Positions 8,678 through 16,451 of a stretch of DNA of 64,000 nt are shown here, piece after piece. Location of the stretch: NCBI RefSeq assembly GCF_036227605.1, contig NZ_CP109487.1, positions 496,001-560,000 of the forward strand, read 5' to 3'. The stretch's first letter is position 1. The number at the start of each line of letters is the position of its first letter. Below the pieces are notes generated by a model, which saw only the letters and a program-made list of their open reading frames with translations, was not told where the DNA came from and made no database searches. The position numbers and the translations under genes are program-made. The stretch is from Streptomyces sp. NBC_01439. Its GTDB lineage: Bacteria > Actinomycetota > Actinomycetes > Streptomycetales > Streptomycetaceae.

Positions 8678-10210
8678 CTAGCGGGAGTGCGCCGCCAGGA
8701 CCGTAGCCACCGTGTTCGCCTCGGCCGCCGGCTTGTCCGGGCGGTGGCGCAGGACGCGGGCGAAGCGGAGGGTCACTCCGGCCGGGTAGCGGGAGGAGCG
8801 CTGGAGGCCGTCGTAGGCGATCTCCACGACCAGTTCCGGGCGGACCCGGACGGTGAAGCCGTCGTCCTCGACCGCCAACTCGCGCAGCCGCTGCGTCTGC
8901 CAGCGCAGCATCTCGTCGGTGAGCCCCTTGAAGGTCTTGCCGAGCATGGCGTACGACCCGTCGCCGGTGGGCGCCCCCAGGTGCAGGTTGGAGAGCAGGC
9001 CGGTGCGCCGCCCGTGGCCCCATTCCGCGGCGAGGACCACCAGGTCGAGGGTGTGCACCGGTTTCACCTTGAGCCAGTGTTTGCCGCGCCGGCCGGCGGC
9101 GTAGGACGAGTCCAGTGACTTGACGACGACCCCCTCGTGGCCCCGGCGCAAGGTCTCGGCCCAGAACTCCTCGGCCCGGGCGCCCTGCTCCCCCGGGTCC
9201 TCGACGGCGAGGCGGCGGACCCTGGCGCCCTCGGGAACGAGCGCGGTCAGGGCCGCGTACCGCTCGCGCACCGGCAGGTCGAGCAGGACGTCCTCGCCCA
9301 CGGCCAGGACGTCGAAGAAGTAGGGGGCGACCGGGAGCGTGCGCCGGGCGGCGTCCACGTCGACCCGGGAGCCGACCCGGCTCGCGATCTCCTGGAAGGG
9401 GACGGGGCGGCCGTCCGCCGCCCGTCCGATGACCTCCCCGTCGAGGATGAACCGCTCCCCCGGCAGCGACCGGGCCAGTTCCGCCACCTCGGGCAGCCGT
9501 CCCGTGATCTCGTCCAGGGAGCGCGTGTAGATCCGTACGTCGTCGCCGTCGCGGTGGACCTGGACCCGGATCCCGTCCAGCTTCTCCTCCACCGCGCACG
9601 GCCCGAGCACCTCCAGTGCCTCGGCGACCGACTTCGCCGTGCCGGCCAGCATCGGCTGGACGGGCTGTCCCACGCGCAGCGTGACCGTGCGCAGTGCCTG
9701 CGCGCCTTCGGCCAGTACGGCTGCCGCCACCCGGGGCAGCGAGCCGTCCAGCATCACCGCCCGGCGTAGCGCGGCGGCCGGTACGCCGGAGGCCGCGGCC
9801 ACCCCTTCCAGGGCCACCGCGTCGAGCGCGCCCTGGCGCACCTCGCCGGACAGCAGGGCGCGCAGGAACGCCTGCTCGGCCCCGGTGGCCCGGCCCAGCA
9901 GGTCGCCAAAAATCCGGCCGCGCCGCTGCACGGACCCGGTGCCCGACACCGCGGCCAGTTCGCCGACCGCGGTGTCGACGTCACGGACGGTCAGGACGGG
10001 TTCCGCCGCCGGTGCGACGTCCTGGCCGAGCGTCCGCCAGCCGATGCCGGGGCGGCCCTGCGGGAGGCGCCCGGAGAGGTAGGAGATGACCAGGCCGGCC
10101 TCCTCGGGGGGCGCGGCGGCGAAGAGTTCGGCGAGCAGTGCGCTCTTGCGGGACCGGGCGGAGGCGTCGGCGACCTCCCGGGACACGCGCGCGACGTCGG
10201 CCAGCAGCAT
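8678..10210 (-). CDS. lig: ATP-dependent DNA ligase
   Basis: A 510-residue ATP-dependent ligase that would seal nicks through an enzyme-adenylate. It has an N-terminal DNA-binding domain (about 1-185), an adenylation domain with the nucleotidyl-transferase motif EEKLDGIRVQVH (lysine near 210) and motif EGVVVKSLDSSY, and an OB-fold ending with the LRFARVLRHRPDK motif. Streptomyces carry such an enzyme of about 510 residues beside the essential NAD-dependent LigA. The ATG at 10210 is the start. The stop TAG lies inside the CTAG duplicated by the neighbouring IS, so the coding sequence was left intact. Confidence 0.92.
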   Translation of the reverse strand: MLLADVARVSREVADASARSRKSALLAELFAAAPPEEAGLVISYLSGRLPQGRPGIGWRTLGQDVAPAAEPVLTVRDVDTAVGELAAVSGTGSVQRRGRIFGDLLGRATGAEQAFLRALLSGEVRQGALDAVALEGVAAASGVPAAALRRAVMLDGSLPRVAAAVLAEGAQALRTVTLRVGQPVQPMLAGTAKSVAEALEVLGPCAVEEKLDGIRVQVHRDGDDVRIYTRSLDEITGRLPEVAELARSLPGERFILDGEVIGRAADGRPVPFQEIASRVGSRVDVDAARRTLPVAPYFFDVLAVGEDVLLDLPVRERYAALTALVPEGARVRRLAVEDPGEQGARAEEFWAETLRRGHEGVVVKSLDSSYAAGRRGKHWLKVKPVHTLDLVVLAAEWGHGRRTGLLSNLHLGAPTGDGSYAMLGKTFKGLTDEMLRWQTQRLRELAVEDDGFTVRVRPELVVEIAYDGLQRSSRYPAGVTLRFARVLRHRPDKPAAEANTVATVLAAHSR

Positions 10211-10384
10211 GCGGCCATCCTCCCGCCCGCGGACGCACCGCGCAGGTCGGTACCCAGTCGGCAGCAGGCCGGGGGCGCGTACCGCAGGTGCGGTACGCGC
10301 GGGGCCCGACCTACTCCTCGAGAAGGTGGACGGTTCCGCCTGTGGGGGCTCGGAGCCCGGGGAAAGGGCCCTTAGGGTGCCCAT

Positions 10385-13090
10385 ATGAAGCTCCGAATGC
10401 CCCGGCGCCGCCGAGACCGTCTGCTCGCGGGCGCCGCCGCGCTCGCGGTCGTGGCGGGGGCCGGTACGTGGACGGCCGCGTCCGCGACCGGTGACGAACC
10501 CGCCGTGCACCGCCAGGACCAGGTCGTGAACATGCCCGGCGCCGGGATCGACACCTCCTACTTCACGGCGGGCGGCGGTGCGGAAAGACGTCCCGCCGTC
10601 CTGCTCGGGCACGGTTTCGGCGGCAGCAAGGACGATGTCCGCGAGCAGGCCGAGCGCCTCGCCCGGGACGGGTACGCCGTCCTGACCTGGTCGGCGCGCG
10701 GCTTCGGCCGCTCCGAGGGCCGGATCGGCTTGAACGACCCCGCGTACGAGGTCAAGGACGTCTCCCGGCTCATCGACTGGCTCGCGGCCCGGCCCGAGGT
10801 GAAGCTCGACGCGGCCGGCGATCCGCGCGTCGGCGTCTCCGGGGCCTCCTACGGCGGCGCGGTCTCGCTGCTGGCGGCCGGTCACGACCCGCGGGTCGAC
10901 GCGATCGCCCCGCAGATCACCTACTGGAACCTCGCCGACGCCCTCTTCCCGAACGGCGTGTTCAAGAAGCTCTGGTCCGGCATCTTCTTCACCAGCGGGT
11001 CGACCGACGGGCTGCAGCGCGCCGTGCCCGGTCCGCGGCCGGACCCCTCGGCGGCGCCCGGCTGCGGACGGTTCCAGCCCGAGGTCTGCGCGATGTACGA
11101 ACGCGTCGCGGTGGCGGGCAAGCCCGATGCCGAGGCCCGCACCCTGCTGGAGCAACGCAGTCCGTCGGCCGTCGGCGACCGGATCAAGGTGCCGACCCTG
11201 ATCGTGCAGGGCCAGGACGACTCCCTCTTCCCGCTGGACCAGGCCGATGCCATGGCCGAGGCCATCGCGGCGAACGGCGCGCCCGTCTCCGTGGACTGGG
11301 CCGCGGGCGGGCACGACGCCGGGATGCGCGAGGCCGACCGGGTCGAGGCCCGGGTGGCGGCCTGGTTCGACCGCCACCTCAAGGGGGACGGGGCCGCCGA
11401 CACCGGCCCGGCGTTCCGGGTCACGCGCTCCGGGGGCATCGACTCCACCGACGGCACGGTCACCCTGCGCGGCGCGACCGGCGACCGGTATCCCGGGCTG
11501 GAATCCGGCCCTCGGGAGTTCGTCCTGACGGGCCCGGAGCAGACCTTCGCCAATCCGGCGGGCGGCGCGCCCCCCGCCCTGTCCTCGCTCCCGGGCATCG
11601 GCGGGCAGCTCGCCGCCTTCGGGGCCGGGCTCTCGCTGGACTTCCCCGGGCAGAACGCCCGGTTCGAGTCGGCGCCGCTGGCCGAGGACGTGACGATCAC
11701 TGGTGCACCGACCCTCACCCTCAAGGTGAGGTCGAGTGCCGCGGACGGCTCGGCCGTGCTGTTCGGCAAGGTGTACGACGTGGGGCCCGACGGCCGTCAG
11801 CAGGTGCTGCCGAGCCAGCTGGTCGCCCCCGTGCGGGTGGAGAACGCGCAGGAGGGCGCCACCGTGCGGCTGCGGCTGCCCGCGATCGACCACTCCGTCG
11901 AGGCCGGACACCGGCTGCGGCTGGTGATCGCCGCGACCGACCTCGGCTACGCGACCCCGGCTGCCCCGGCCACCTACACCGTCGCCGTGCAGGGCCCGCT
12001 TACCGTGCCCGTCGCCGCGGATGTGCGGACGGCCGCGGCCGGGCTGCCCGCCTGGATCTGGTGGCTGCCACTGGGCGCGGTGGCCCTGGCCGCGGCGCTG
12101 CTCGGGATCCGACGGACCGGCCGGGGCGCCGGCGGGTCGGGGCCGGGCGCCTCGCAGCCGGACCCTGCACTGGCCGACGTACCCCTGGAGATCACCGGGC
12201 TGACGAAGCGCTACGCGAAGGCGCAGGACCGGTACGCGGTGCGGGACCTGTCCTTCCGCGTCGAGAAGGGGCAGGTGCTGGGACTGCTCGGGCCCAACGG
12301 CGCCGGGAAGACCACCACCCTGCGGATGCTGATGGGGCTGATCTCGCCGGACGCCGGGGAGATCCGGGTGTTCGGGCACGCGGTACGGGCCGGGGCGCCC
12401 GTGCTGTCCCGGGTCGGGGCCTTCGTGGAGGGCGCCGGATTCCTCCCGCACCTGACGGGCCGCGCCAATCTGGAGCTGTACTGGCGGGCCACCGGCCGCC
12501 CGGCCGAGGACTCGCACATGGCGGAGGCCCTGGAGATCGCCGGGCTCGGCGACGCGCTGGAGCGCGCGGTGCGCACGTACTCGCAGGGCATGCGCCAGCG
12601 CCTGGCGATCGCGCAGGCCATGCTCGGCATGCCGGACCTGCTGATCCTCGACGAGCCGACGAACGGTTTGGACCCGCCGCAGATCCGGGAGATGCGCGAC
12701 GTGATGATCCGCTACGCCGCGGGCGGGCGGACGGTCATCGTCTCCAGCCACCTCCTGTCGGAGGTGGAACAGTCCTGTACCCACCTGGTGGTCATGGACC
12801 GCGGGCAGCGGGTCGCGGCGGGCGAGGTCTCCGAGATCACCGGCGGCGGGGACACGCTCCTGGTGACGCTGGCGGAGCCGGTGGACGAGGTGAGCGTCGA
12901 GAAGGTGGCGGCGCTGGAGGGAGTGGGTTCCGTGGTGGCCGCCGATGACGGGCTGCTCGTACGGCTCGAAGGCGCGACGGCCGCGGGGCTGATCGCCGAA
13001 CTCGTACGGCTGGAGGTACCGGTGAGCGGAGTGGGACCGCACCGGCGACTGGAGGACGCGTTCCTCACCCTGATCGGAGGTGCGGCGTGA
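10385..13090 (+). CDS. Exported alpha/beta hydrolase fused to an ABC-transporter ATPase
   Basis: A 901-residue fusion. Residues 1-35 form a signal-anchor (basic PRRRRDRLLAG then a hydrophobic run). Residues about 50-340 are an alpha/beta hydrolase of CocE/X-Pro-dipeptidyl-peptidase type (GHGFGGSKDD, nucleophile region GVSGASYGGAV, His in GGHDAGM), followed by a jelly-roll-like domain to about 540. A transmembrane helix lies near 553-575. The C-terminus is an ABC ATPase: Walker A GPNGAGKT near 635, signature YSQGMRQRL near 731, Walker B LLILDEPT near 750. The implied topology is hydrolase outside and ATPase inside. The stop overlaps the start of a permease gene (GTGA), so the pair should form one transporter. 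Substrate unknown. Confidence 0.88.
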   Translation: MKLRMPRRRRDRLLAGAAALAVVAGAGTWTAASATGDEPAVHRQDQVVNMPGAGIDTSYFTAGGGAERRPAVLLGHGFGGSKDDVREQAERLARDGYAVLTWSARGFGRSEGRIGLNDPAYEVKDVSRLIDWLAARPEVKLDAAGDPRVGVSGASYGGAVSLLAAGHDPRVDAIAPQITYWNLADALFPNGVFKKLWSGIFFTSGSTDGLQRAVPGPRPDPSAAPGCGRFQPEVCAMYERVAVAGKPDAEARTLLEQRSPSAVGDRIKVPTLIVQGQDDSLFPLDQADAMAEAIAANGAPVSVDWAAGGHDAGMREADRVEARVAAWFDRHLKGDGAADTGPAFRVTRSGGIDSTDGTVTLRGATGDRYPGLESGPREFVLTGPEQTFANPAGGAPPALSSLPGIGGQLAAFGAGLSLDFPGQNARFESAPLAEDVTITGAPTLTLKVRSSAADGSAVLFGKVYDVGPDGRQQVLPSQLVAPVRVENAQEGATVRLRLPAIDHSVEAGHRLRLVIAATDLGYATPAAPATYTVAVQGPLTVPVAADVRTAAAGLPAWIWWLPLGAVALAAALLGIRRTGRGAGGSGPGASQPDPALADVPLEITGLTKRYAKAQDRYAVRDLSFRVEKGQVLGLLGPNGAGKTTTLRMLMGLISPDAGEIRVFGHAVRAGAPVLSRVGAFVEGAGFLPHLTGRANLELYWRATGRPAEDSHMAEALEIAGLGDALERAVRTYSQGMRQRLAIAQAMLGMPDLLILDEPTNGLDPPQIREMRDVMIRYAAGGRTVIVSSHLLSEVEQSCTHLVVMDRGQRVAAGEVSEITGGGDTLLVTLAEPVDEVSVEKVAALEGVGSVVAADDGLLVRLEGATAAGLIAELVRLEVPVSGVGPHRRLEDAFLTLIGGAA

Positions 13091-13959
13091 GTACGGCGAC
13101 GACGGCGCGGGAGGTGGCTCCCGGTTACCGGGCGAGCCGTACGCTGCCGCTGCGCGTGGAGGCGCTGCGGCAGTGGCGCCGCCGGCGGACGCTGGTGATG
13201 GGCGGGGTGCTGGCCGCGCTGCCCGTCATCTTGATGATCGCGTTCGCGGTGGGCGGCGGGCCGGGCAGCCGGGGCGGCGGGAACGGCCGCATCACCCTGA
13301 TCGACACGGCCACGGCCTCGGGCGCGAACTTCGCCGCGACCTGCCTGTTCGTCTCGGCCGGCTTCCTGCTGGTGGTGCCGGTGGCGCTGTTCTGCGGGGA
13401 CACCGTGGCCTCGGAGGCGAGCTGGTCCTCGCTCCGCTACCTGCTGGCCTCGCCGGTACCCCGGGCCCGGCTGCTGTGGAGCAAGTTGGTGGTGGCGCTG
13501 GGCTTCAGCCTGGCGGCGATGGTGCTGCTGCCGGTGGTGGCGCTGGCGGCGGGCACGGCCGCGTACGGGTGGGGGCCACTGAAGCTCCCGGCGGGCGGGG
13601 CGCTGGCGGCCGGGGACACCGTGCCGCGGCTCGCGCTGGCCGTGGCCTTCGTCTTCGTCTCGCAGCTGGTGACGGCGGGGCTGGCGTTCTGGCTGTCGAC
13701 GCGGACGGACGCCCCGCTGGGCGCGGTGGGCGGGGCGGTCGGGCTGACGATCGTCGGCAATGTGCTGGACGCCGTGACGGCCCTCGGGTCGTGGCGGGAG
13801 TTCCTGCCGGCGCACTGGCAGTTCGCGTGGGCGGACGCGCTGCAGCCCCAGCTCGAGTGGGGCGGGATGGTCAAGGGAGCGGTGGTGTCGGCGTCGTACG
13901 CGCTGGTGCTGTTCGCACTCGCCTTCCGCGGGTTCTCCCGCAAGGACATCGTGTCCTGA
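13087..13959 (+). CDS. ABC transporter permease
   Basis: A 290-residue membrane protein with about six hydrophobic helices in the pattern of ABC-2-type permeases. The N-terminal cytoplasmic segment carries basic RQWRRRRT before the first helix. The GTG start overlaps the stop of the hydrolase-ATPase fusion by 4 nt, so the two are translationally coupled and the fusion's ATPase domain is the obvious partner. A long perfect hairpin follows the stop by 2 nt. The transported substrate cannot be inferred, although an exporter linked to an extracellular hydrolase suggests cell-envelope or peptide processing. Confidence 0.85.
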   Translation: MSTATTAREVAPGYRASRTLPLRVEALRQWRRRRTLVMGGVLAALPVILMIAFAVGGGPGSRGGGNGRITLIDTATASGANFAATCLFVSAGFLLVVPVALFCGDTVASEASWSSLRYLLASPVPRARLLWSKLVVALGFSLAAMVLLPVVALAAGTAAYGWGPLKLPAGGALAAGDTVPRLALAVAFVFVSQLVTAGLAFWLSTRTDAPLGAVGGAVGLTIVGNVLDAVTALGSWREFLPAHWQFAWADALQPQLEWGGMVKGAVVSASYALVLFALAFRGFSRKDIVS

Positions 13960-13961
13960 TG

Positions 13962-14036
13962 CGCCACGGACGGCCCACGGCCCACGGCCCGCAGCCCGGG
14001 GACTTCCGGGCCGTGGGCCGTGGGCCGTCCGTGGCG
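13962..14036. terminator. 30-bp perfect stem hairpin terminator
   Basis: Immediately after the permease stop lies a perfect inverted repeat of 30 bp per arm (13962-13991 and 14007-14036) around a 15-nt loop. The arms themselves contain short direct repeats of ggcccac/gtgggcc type. It has no T-tract, but its strength and position make it the operon terminator. It is also palindromic enough to work in the opposite direction for the aldo/keto reductase transcript. Confidence 0.75.
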
Positions 14037-14097
14037 ATGCGGCCGCGTTCGCCCGCCCGATGGGGGGCAACGCGCGCCGGGTGAGCGGGCGCCCTCC

Positions 14098-14190
14098 GTG
14101 GAGAAGGGCGCCTTGGCCGTCGTCGGCGCCTCCTACTCGCCGGACACCGGCGAGGTGGACGTCCTGACGGGGGCACCCGTCCGGGCGGTC
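14098..14190 (+). pseudogene. Possible C-terminal remnant of a beta-carbonic-anhydrase-like gene
   Basis: One frame in this gap reads VEKGALAVVGASYSPDTGEV followed by VLTGAP, which resembles the C-terminal strand of beta-carbonic anhydrases. No start, ribosome site or upstream part of such a gene exists: the permease hairpin ends only 60 nt before. If the resemblance is real, this is a small decayed fragment. The match is short and I could not test it. Confidence 0.3.
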
Positions 14191-15142
14191 ACTCGGGCCC
14201 CCGCGCCCCCGGGATCGCAGCGATCGCGGCCAGCAGTTCGGCGTCCAGCGGGCGGTCGGCGACGGCCGCATTGGCGCGTACCTGCTCGGCGGAGGTGGCT
14301 CCCGCGATGACGGAGGCACAGCCGGGCCGGGCGGAGAGCCAGCCGATGGCGAGTTCGAGGACGGTCCGGTCGTGCTTCTCGGCGAGCGCGGCCAGCGCTT
14401 CGACGACGTCGAGGCGCTCCTCGGTGAGGTACGAGTCGCGGCCTTCGAGCCGGGAGCCGGCTGGTACGGGCGCACCCCTGCGGATCTTGCCGGTCAGCAG
14501 GCCGTTGGCGAGCGGGAAGTACGGGAGCACTCCGACGCCGTAGTGGAGGGCGGCCGGGACCAGCTCCCGCTCGACCGACCGCTCCAGCAGCGACCACTCG
14601 TTCTGCGCCGATACGAAGGGGACCGCGCCGGTCTCGCGGGCGACGTGGGCGGCTTCGGCGAGCTGCCAGCCGGTGAGGTTGGAGTGGCCGATGTACCGGA
14701 CCTTGCCTTCGGCGACGAGCTCGGTGAGCGCGGCCAGGGTCTCGGCGATCGGGGTGGCCGGGTCGGGGCTGTGCAGCTGGAAGAGGTCGATGTGGTCGGT
14801 GTCGAGGCGGCGCAGGGACTCCTCGACGGCACGCCGGATGTAGGCGCGGCCGCCTCGGGAGCCGGCGGCGGGTCCGTACTTCATGTCCACGCCGTCGTAG
14901 CCGAACTTGGTGGCGAGGACGACCTGGTCGCGACGGCCCTTGAGGGCCTGCCCGAGGTGGACCTCGGAGCCGCCGGCACCGCCGTAGATGTCGGCGGTGT
15001 CCAGCAGGGTGATGCCCGCGTCCAGGGCGGCGTCGACGACGGCGCGGGTGGCCTGGGCGTCCAGTCGGCCACCGAAGTTGTTGCAGCCGAGACCGACGGC
15101 GGAGACCTGGAGTCCGGAACTGCCCAGGGGGAGATAGCGCAT
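14189..15142 (-). CDS. Aldo/keto reductase
   Basis: A 317-residue NADPH-dependent oxidoreductase of the AKR superfamily with a TIM-barrel fold. The catalytic tetrad can be read: Asp and Tyr in LLDTADIYGG, Lys in LATKFGYDG, His in DLFQLHSPD. The cofactor segment near the C-terminus (SVIAGATSAEQVRANA) fits. The substrate is not predictable; similar proteins act on aldehydes and ketones. It is monocistronic and read toward the permease terminator. The 290-bp gap upstream (15143-15432) holds the divergent start regions of this gene and an acetyltransferase; I see no clear operator in it. Confidence 0.9.
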   Translation of the reverse strand: MRYLPLGSSGLQVSAVGLGCNNFGGRLDAQATRAVVDAALDAGITLLDTADIYGGAGGSEVHLGQALKGRRDQVVLATKFGYDGVDMKYGPAAGSRGGRAYIRRAVEESLRRLDTDHIDLFQLHSPDPATPIAETLAALTELVAEGKVRYIGHSNLTGWQLAEAAHVARETGAVPFVSAQNEWSLLERSVERELVPAALHYGVGVLPYFPLANGLLTGKIRRGAPVPAGSRLEGRDSYLTEERLDVVEALAALAEKHDRTVLELAIGWLSARPGCASVIAGATSAEQVRANAAVADRPLDAELLAAIAAIPGARGPE

Positions 15143-15432
15143 GCGTTTCGTTCCTCCGACTCGACGAGTACATGATCAACTGGGCGTCCAGTCTAGGCGT
15201 CCGGCCGGCGCGCCGGACCGGAATCCCGGCAGCGGGCCGTGAACGCCGTGTGACACGTGCGGGCCCCGTCCCCCGCCGGCCGTCCGGCCCGCCCCCGGTC
15301 ATTCGGCCGCACGGATCACGGCGTCGCCGCACCGGTCGCGGCCGCGTTCCGACCGGAGTTCCCCGTCCCGACCGGGGCGGGAGTCAGCCCGACCCGAAGC
15401 ACGCCGGGCCGGCAGGCGGGCACACTGCCCAG

Positions 15433-15948
15433 ATGTTGATCAGACGAGAATCCCCCGCCGACCTGGCCGCTGTCCGTGCGGTGACGATCGCTTCCTCCTA
15501 CGAGCCGTACGAGGAGGAGCCGGTGGAGGTGATGCTGCGGGACGCATTGCAGCAGGGTGAGGACTGGATCCCGGCGCTCTCCCTGGTGGCCGAGGACGTG
15601 GACGGCGCGATCATCGGCCATGCTCTGTGCACCCGGGGCCGAATCGGTACCGTCCGAGTACCCAATCTCAGCCTGCTCGGTGTTCACGGCGAGCATCGCC
15701 GGCGCGGTTGCGGAACGGCCCTGGTCCACGCCGCTCTCGCTGCGGCGGACGCCCTCGACGCCCCGATGGTCGTTGTCCTCGGTGACCCCGACTTCTTTGG
15801 GCGGTTCGGCTTCCGACCGAGCACTGACTTCGGAATCGTCGGCGAGGAACTGGCCTGGGAGCACCTGTTCCAGATCCGCACCCTGTCCGCCTACGATCCG
15901 TCCGTACAAGGTGAATTCGTCTACCCGGAGCCGTTCGGCAACGTCTGA
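15433..15948 (+). CDS. GNAT-family N-acetyltransferase
   Basis: A 171-residue acetyltransferase. The acetyl-CoA binding motif is clear (LLGVHGEHRRRGCGTALVHA near residues 78-97, an RRxGxG-type loop), followed by VVVLGDPDFFGRFGF, the typical beta5-alpha4 region of YhbS-like enzymes. The substrate is unknown. The ATG at 15433 is used because the upstream in-frame sequence is not protein-like. Downstream lie a transposase remnant and a short hypothetical gene. Confidence 0.85.
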   Translation: MLIRRESPADLAAVRAVTIASSYEPYEEEPVEVMLRDALQQGEDWIPALSLVAEDVDGAIIGHALCTRGRIGTVRVPNLSLLGVHGEHRRRGCGTALVHAALAAADALDAPMVVVLGDPDFFGRFGFRPSTDFGIVGEELAWEHLFQIRTLSAYDPSVQGEFVYPEPFGNV

Positions 15949-16002
15949 CGCCGACGCCGCAGCGAAGTGGGATCCGGCCCGGCGCGGTTGCGGGGGGGCG
16001 GA

Positions 16003-16098
16003 GACCTGGCGAACGGCCAGTGGGCCCGGTTGGGGCCGCTGCTGCCACGGGGGGATCAACCGGGCCGGTCGCCATCCTCAACGAGTGGCCGTGACGGG
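16003..16098 (+). pseudogene. N-terminal fragment of an IS5-family transposase
   Basis: The frame beginning at 16003 reads DLANGQWARLGPLLPRG then PGRS, which matches the conserved opening of IS5-type transposases (usually DLTDAQWARLEPLLP...GRPP). There is no start codon in good context, the similarity stops after about 30 codons, and nothing of the catalytic domain follows. This is a relic of a deleted insertion sequence between the acetyltransferase and the next small gene. Confidence 0.6.
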
Positions 16099-16121
16099 CA
16101 CCCTGTTGAGACCATGCGCCG

Positions 16122-16403
16122 GTGAACTCAGGACTCCCCGCCGGATGGACGATCGAACACGTACGCGCTCTTTCCGGAGACCCGAGCGCTGCCCCGCTCT
16201 CCTCGGATCGGCTCGTTGCCGTCGAGGTCGCCGGTCGGGACGACCACGAGCTGCTCCAACCCGATGTGATTCTTGCGTTCCACGAACTGTGCCTCGTGCG
16301 GGACGGCGGTGAGTGGTTCATGGGTCAGCTCGACGCTGACGGCTCAGTGATCTGCTGGGCCTCCTACGGATCCGACCTGGCCGGGGCCATCCGCAGCCTC
16401 TGA
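16122..16403 (+). CDS. Hypothetical protein, 93 residues
   Basis: A small acidic, soluble-looking protein starting at GTG. No signal peptide, membrane helix or known motif is visible. The sequence is well balanced in composition (ILAFHELCLVRDGGEWFMG in the middle, CWASYGSDLAGAI near the end), which argues for a real gene. It follows the IS5 fragment and precedes the galactokinase gene on the other strand. No strong ribosome site is visible before the GTG, so the start is uncertain. Confidence 0.55.
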   Translation: MNSGLPAGWTIEHVRALSGDPSAAPLSSDRLVAVEVAGRDDHELLQPDVILAFHELCLVRDGGEWFMGQLDADGSVICWASYGSDLAGAIRSL

Positions 16404-16451
16404 ACGACACCCCGCGACGACCGCATCTCCAGCCACCTTTCACAACGGGCT

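Noticed and set aside
8678..13042. A 1454-codon open frame on the minus strand
   Set aside because: Only the part from 10210 down is the ligase. The rest runs antisense through the hydrolase-ABC fusion and has the Arg/Gly/Pro-rich composition of shadow frames in GC-rich DNA.
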